In this document: piece after piece, positions 6,406 through 10,115 of the stretch
Position numbering within the stretch: the first letter of the stretch is position 1
Layout of the letters: each line of letters starts with the position of its first letter
Origin: Alphaproteobacteria bacterium
GTDB taxonomy: Bacteria > Pseudomonadota > Alphaproteobacteria > UBA2136 > UBA6156
Direction of reading: 5' to 3'
Length of the DNA: 10,115 nt
Assembly: GCA_020249005.1 (NCBI GenBank)
Contig: JADCGN010000043.1
Span: 1-10,115 of the forward strand
Position numbers and translations under genes: made by a program
Notes under the pieces: generated by a model
Told to the model about the DNA's origin: nothing
Seen by the model: the letters and a program-made list of their open reading frames with translations, nothing else
The model's database searches: none

Positions 6406-7719
6406 CTAGCGAATCAACGGGCTCCAGGCCGGGTCGCTGGCATTCGTCGGCGTTGGTAGTTCACGCAGGTTGTAACCCGTCAGGTCAATCGTCATGATCC
6501 GGGTGCGGTCGCTGCGGTTGGCCTGGCGGCTAAACACCAGCACGCGGCCGTTCGGCGCCCAAGTGGGGTTGTCATCCATATAGCTATCGGTCAGCAGGCG
6601 CTCTTCTTGCCCGTCTGGGTCAATCACCCCAATATGGAAGACCCCGGCCCGCTGCACCACAAAGGCGATCAAATCACCCCGCGGGCTCCAAGCCGGGGCG
6701 TAGTAGCGGCCTTCGTTGTAGGTCAGGCGGCGCACGTTGGCCCCGTTGCTATCCATAATATACAATGCCGCTTGGCCACCGCGGTCGCTGTTGAAGACAA
6801 TCTGCTTGCCGTCGGGGCTGTAGCTGGGCGAGGTGTCGATACCGCGCCAGAAGGTCAGGCGCTTCAAAGCCCGGCTGGCCATATCCATTTCATAAATTTC
6901 CGCATTGCCTTCGTGGCCGGCGGTCAGGGTCATCGCCACCTTGGTGCCTTGGAAATTAAAGCGCGGCGTACTGTTCAGGCCTTCAAAGTCGCCAATGATG
7001 GTTTGCTGGCCGGTGGGCATATCCAAAAAGTACAGCCGCGGCATACCGTTGGCGTAGCTCATGTAAATGATTTTTTGCAAGTTCGGGTTAAAGCGCGGGC
7101 TTAGCACCAGGCTGCTGCCATCGGTGAGGCACTGGTAATTGGCACTGTCCTGGTCCATTACGCACAGTTTGGTTTGGCGCTTGTTATCCAGGCCGCGGCT
7201 TTCGCCAATGTGCACGATGCGGGTGGCGAAGTAGCCGTCTTCCCCGGTCAGTTCCTTATACAGGTCATCGGAGATGCGGTGAGCGATATGCCGCCAGAAT
7301 TGTGGGTCGACCGTATAACGCTTACCGGTCAGTTGCTGCTCGGTGTTCACGTCATACAGCCGGAACTCCACCTTCAGCTGGCCGCCCTCTTCGGTCACGG
7401 TGCCGGTCAGCAGGGCGTCGGTGTTGAGGCCTTTCCAGTCGGCAAAGGCCACGCCTTGGGTGGCGATCTGGGCGGGGGTTTGCAGATACGCATCCGGCTT
7501 AATCAGCTTAAACGGCGTGCTGTTTTGCAGGTTGTTGCGGATCACCCCGGCCAGGTCGGCGCCCATTCGTCCGGCTTCGGGCAAAGCGCCGTAAAAGGCG
7601 GGCACCGCCACCGGTACCGGGGCCGCCCCGGGTTGGGAAAGGTCAATCTGCACCCGCGCCAAAGCCGGGAAGGCCACGGCCACCAGGGCCACCATCAACA
7701 ATGCGGCAAGCTTTTTCAT
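6406..7719 (-). CDS. tolB: Tol-Pal system protein TolB, periplasmic beta-propeller
   Basis: TolB is a periplasmic partner of TolA and the lipoprotein Pal and helps keep the outer membrane attached and constricting at division. The 437-residue product has a signal peptide (1-21, cleavage after PALA). The N-terminal domain spans about 22-160, and the beta-propeller (about 165-437) carries repeated blades such as TSPSYSPDGKQIVF, APAWSPRGDLIAF and NPTWAPNGRVLVF. It ends SDPAWSPLIR, as alphaproteobacterial TolB does. Length is normal and nothing is missing. AAGG at 7727-7730 lies seven bases before the ATG. The gap to the upstream usher-like gene is 77 bp with no terminator, so co-transcription is likely. 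A terminator follows directly, so pal is not the next gene. Confidence 0.97.
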   Translation of the reverse strand: MKKLAALLMVALVAVAFPALARVQIDLSQPGAAPVPVAVPAFYGALPEAGRMGADLAGVIRNNLQNSTPFKLIKPDAYLQTPAQIATQGVAFADWKGLNTDALLTGTVTEEGGQLKVEFRLYDVNTEQQLTGKRYTVDPQFWRHIAHRISDDLYKELTGEDGYFATRIVHIGESRGLDNKRQTKLCVMDQDSANYQCLTDGSSLVLSPRFNPNLQKIIYMSYANGMPRLYFLDMPTGQQTIIGDFEGLNSTPRFNFQGTKVAMTLTAGHEGNAEIYEMDMASRALKRLTFWRGIDTSPSYSPDGKQIVFNSDRGGQAALYIMDSNGANVRRLTYNEGRYYAPAWSPRGDLIAFVVQRAGVFHIGVIDPDGQEERLLTDSYMDDNPTWAPNGRVLVFSRQANRSDRTRIMTIDLTGYNLRELPTPTNASDPAWSPLIR

Positions 7720-7795
7720 GCGGCCACCTTAACCAACAAGCGCCCCCTTCGCCAAGCTTGGGCTTACCCAAAGCTGAACAGAACAACGGCAATTC

Positions 7796-10115
7796 CTATG
7801 GGGTGGGCAACCGTACCGTTACGTTATCCAGCACCTGATTGGCCTTGCTGAGGCTGACCGGCACCGCTACCGCCACCCCGCCCTTCAGCTGCGCATGCAG
7901 GGTATAGCGGCCCAACACCAGCGGCTGGAAGTTAAAGTTTCCGCCCTCATCGGTGCCGGTGCGCTGCAGTTCCTGGCCCTTGGCATCGGTCAGCCAGAGG
8001 CTGACGTTGCGGTAATTGGCGGCCGCCACACCCAGTACCTGGCCGCCCAGTTCACCCAAGCGCTGCAACGGCAACTGCACCACCCCACCATAGCCGGTAC
8101 GGGTTTGCAACACGTGCGTGACGTTGCGTGGCCGCAGGTAAAGGTCGGGCAGGCTCTCTTCGTCAATCTGGATTCCCACCTCGGTATTGGGCAACAAATC
8201 GCCAAAGCGGGCCACGCCTTGTGCGTTGGTGGTTTGGGTATTGGCGGTACGCAGGTTGGCCAGCTTTGCCTCGGGCACCGGCGGTTCGCCCGCATCCCGG
8301 ACGCCGTTATTGTTTTCATCCACGAACAGCAACACGTCGGCGGTGGCATAGCCGAACCCTTCGGTCCGGGCGTCGGCCAACTTCCAGCGCGGCGCATCGC
8401 CGGCGCTGGCCAACGCCAGGCCCAGGTTTACTCCGGCTTGGAAGGTTTGGTTGCTGTTATAGCTGCTGTTCAGGGCCACCGTCAGCGGCCCCACGCTGCG
8501 TTGCAGCCCGGCCGCCACCCCCCCTTGCCCAGCGGCCGGCCGCACGTTGGCGGCGAGCGAGAGCACGCTGTTGTCGTCCCCCAACCGCACCTGCGTGCCC
8601 AAACCCACCGCGGTAATCACATCATCCCCTTCCAGCTGGTAGCCCACATTGCCGCGCAGCGGCAGCCCGGCCACGCGGGTGGCAAATTCCAGGTTGCCCG
8701 CCTCGGGCGTCAGTTCATCCTTGGTGCGGCGCAAGCCCATGCTGTTGTTAAAATTCACCTTGCCCAGTTGCCAGTTCTGGGTGGCCAGCAAACGTTCGGT
8801 GCGCGGTTGGTTGCCGTAGCGCGTTTCGCTATACGCCAGACCGTAGCGCAACGGCATGCCGCCCAAGTGCACGGTGTCGGCAAAGTCCACCCCGTAAATC
8901 CGCTCGGCCTGCGTCACGTTCAAGGTGCCACTCGCCTGGCGGGTAATAAAGGCGCCAAGGTCAATGTCATCCAGCACCCGCCAGGTGCTGCGGGCGCTGT
9001 AGCCGGTGGTGCCGTCGGCCAGCAAGGCGTAGTCGGCCTGATGGAAACTGTTGCCCATGCTGGCCCGGAAACCCACGTTGGCCCCGGCGTTTTGCCGGTT
9101 GGCGCCGCCCAACGGCCCGCTGGCCACCCCGGCGGTGAGCGCCAGCTTATCGGTCAGCCCATAGGTGGTGTTCAGCACCACCGTACTGCCCCCTTGCGGC
9201 TGCAGCGAGCCTGCCGCGCGAATCAACGGCGCGCTGCTGGCCAAGGCCCCCACTTGGTACACCAGTTCGCCACTGCCGACCAAGCCCGGGCCAACCCGGA
9301 AGCTTTGGAAGCGCTCATCACGCTGGCCTTGCGGGCCGTACAGCACAATGCGGAAGTCGTTCATCCCGCTGCTGAGGGTCAGGTTATCAAAGCGGTAACG
9401 GCCATCGGCCCCCACCGTCCCGAAGGTGCTGAGGCTACCGTTGCGGTACACTTCCACATCCCAGCCCACGGGGGCATCACCCTGCAACGCAAAATCCTTC
9501 AGCCCACTCACAAAGTTTTCCGGGGCATTGGTAAAGGTGGCCCCGGCCCCGGTGGTGCGGTTGGCCAACAGCGGCAGGAACGGTAACGCCACATCGCCCA
9601 ACTCCAGCGACCGCCCCGCCAAGCTGCCCAGCCATTCCGCCCCCAAGGTATTGGAAGGGGCGCGTTGCACCATCCGGAAGTTGGCCGAGGTCAGCCCCTG
9701 TTCGCCGTAACCGCCGTCGGCAAAGCCCAAGTTCAGGAAACTATCCATCCCTAGCAAGGCGCCACGGGCTTGCACACCGTAACTTTGGGCCAACTCGCCC
9801 AAGCGATTGCCGCCACTCAACCCATAATTAAGGCGCAAATCCGGCCAACTGAATTGCGGGCTGGTCAGCGGGTGACGCGGCGCACCGGCCAACGCCGGGC
9901 CGCGCGCACGGCTGGCCCACAGGCGCTGGCGTGCCAGGCGGGCGGCCATCGGCAGCTCTTCGGTGCTGGCGGCATAGAGCGCCAACTCGGCCATCTCCAC
10001 CCGGAACTGTACCGGGAACCAGCCGTTGATGACGTCGGCGGCCACAAACAGCTCGTTGGTTTCGCTCTGCACCGCCCCTGCCGGCAACTGCTGTTCCACC
10101 CCGTTGATGCGCACC
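7796..10115 (-). CDS. Usher-like outer-membrane protein with SdrD-like and regulatory-like C-terminal domains, N-terminus beyond the window
   Basis: At least 772 residues lie in the window. The GTG at the edge (10114) is probably internal, because no signal peptide follows it. Residues about 215-275 read like an usher plug or middle segment: GWDVEVYRNG, then GRYRFDNL, MNDFRIVLYGPQGQRDE and FRVGPG. Residues about 280-580 have the alternating, Gly- and aromatic-rich strands of a beta-barrel. DENNNGVRDAGE (600-610) is a calcium-binding motif like that of SdrD B-type domains, and about 690-770 resembles a carboxypeptidase regulatory-like beta-sandwich. Classical chaperone-usher proteins export pilus subunits across the outer membrane; this one is closer to non-classical, CS1/TcfC-like ushers, but the match is by motif only. 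No pilin or chaperone gene is visible, though the operon may continue to the right. It precedes tolB on the same strand. An alternative is a general outer-membrane barrel with regulatory-like domains. Confidence 0.75.
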   Translation of the reverse strand, partial: VRINGVEQQLPAGAVQSETNELFVAADVINGWFPVQFRVEMAELALYAASTEELPMAARLARQRLWASRARGPALAGAPRHPLTSPQFSWPDLRLNYGLSGGNRLGELAQSYGVQARGALLGMDSFLNLGFADGGYGEQGLTSANFRMVQRAPSNTLGAEWLGSLAGRSLELGDVALPFLPLLANRTTGAGATFTNAPENFVSGLKDFALQGDAPVGWDVEVYRNGSLSTFGTVGADGRYRFDNLTLSSGMNDFRIVLYGPQGQRDERFQSFRVGPGLVGSGELVYQVGALASSAPLIRAAGSLQPQGGSTVVLNTTYGLTDKLALTAGVASGPLGGANRQNAGANVGFRASMGNSFHQADYALLADGTTGYSARSTWRVLDDIDLGAFITRQASGTLNVTQAERIYGVDFADTVHLGGMPLRYGLAYSETRYGNQPRTERLLATQNWQLGKVNFNNSMGLRRTKDELTPEAGNLEFATRVAGLPLRGNVGYQLEGDDVITAVGLGTQVRLGDDNSVLSLAANVRPAAGQGGVAAGLQRSVGPLTVALNSSYNSNQTFQAGVNLGLALASAGDAPRWKLADARTEGFGYATADVLLFVDENNNGVRDAGEPPVPEAKLANLRTANTQTTNAQGVARFGDLLPNTEVGIQIDEESLPDLYLRPRNVTHVLQTRTGYGGVVQLPLQRLGELGGQVLGVAAANYRNVSLWLTDAKGQELQRTGTDEGGNFNFQPLVLGRYTLHAQLKGGVAVAVPVSLSKANQVLDNVTVRLPTP

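Noticed and set aside
7752..7761. Palindrome CCAAGCTTGG between the usher-like gene and tolB as an operator or terminator
   Set aside because: It is only 10 bp with no loop or T tract and no second copy, so chance is the simplest explanation.
7895..9586. 563-codon plus-strand open frame opposite the usher-like gene
   Set aside because: The protein is Gln/His/Gly/Ala-rich without domains. It mirrors the GC-rich third positions of the minus-strand gene, whose product has recognisable motifs.
10112..10114. GTG at the right edge as the true start of the usher-like protein
   Set aside because: No signal peptide follows, although an outer-membrane protein needs one; the frame is still open at the edge, so the gene is cut by the window.

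Overview
The window appears to come from a Gram-negative alphaproteobacterium with moderately high GC. The best taxonomic signal is the TolB protein. Its blocks MDQDxAN, PRFxP, MSYxNG, IDTSPSYSPDG, SDRGG, WSPRGDLIAF, FHIGV, PTWAPNGRV, IDLTGYN and the ending ASDPAWSPL match the alphaproteobacterial form as I remember it; no database search was run. Three of the other products are outer-membrane or secreted proteins, as expected for a diderm.

Layout. On the minus strand at the left edge is a small secreted protein that runs off the window (1-203). It lies 145 bp downstream of alaS (349-3012, minus), and a long imperfect hairpin (261-297) sits in the gap. A 265-bp divergent intergenic region (3013-3277) separates alaS from a plus-strand type V autotransporter (3278-5608). 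This region holds a candidate alaS promoter, short direct repeats and a perfect TTGACA box. The autotransporter ends at a strong intrinsic terminator (5632-5659). It is followed by a plus-strand HD-domain hydrolase (5731-6342) resembling YfbR/HDDC2 5'-deoxynucleotidases. That gene converges with tolB (6406-7719, minus), and a shared hairpin terminator (6349-6382) lies between them. Upstream of tolB, on the same strand and only 77 bp away, is a large usher-like outer-membrane protein (7796-10115) whose N-terminus lies beyond the right edge.

How the genes relate. AlaRS is housekeeping, and the HD enzyme is probably nucleotide housekeeping. TolB is the periplasmic part of the Tol-Pal envelope system, but here it lies between an usher-like gene and a terminator, not between tolA and pal. 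The autotransporter and the usher-like protein are both surface or export proteins, and nothing else connects them. Every gene looks intact except the two cut by the window edges. I see no insertion sequence, CRISPR array, tRNA, rRNA or phage gene.

Most unusual points. (1) The autotransporter passenger has six near-perfect 20-residue repeats. It has no charged residue at all from about residue 24 to 137, and no Lys, Arg, His or Glu up to residue 252. (2) GC differs sharply between the passenger (about 49%) and the beta-barrel (about 65%) of the same gene. (3) The usher-like protein ends in an SdrD-like calcium-motif region and a carboxypeptidase-regulatory-like domain, and lies immediately upstream of tolB. 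(4) The hairpin after alaS pairs better as minus-strand RNA than as plus-strand RNA. None of these amounts to a demonstrated new system.
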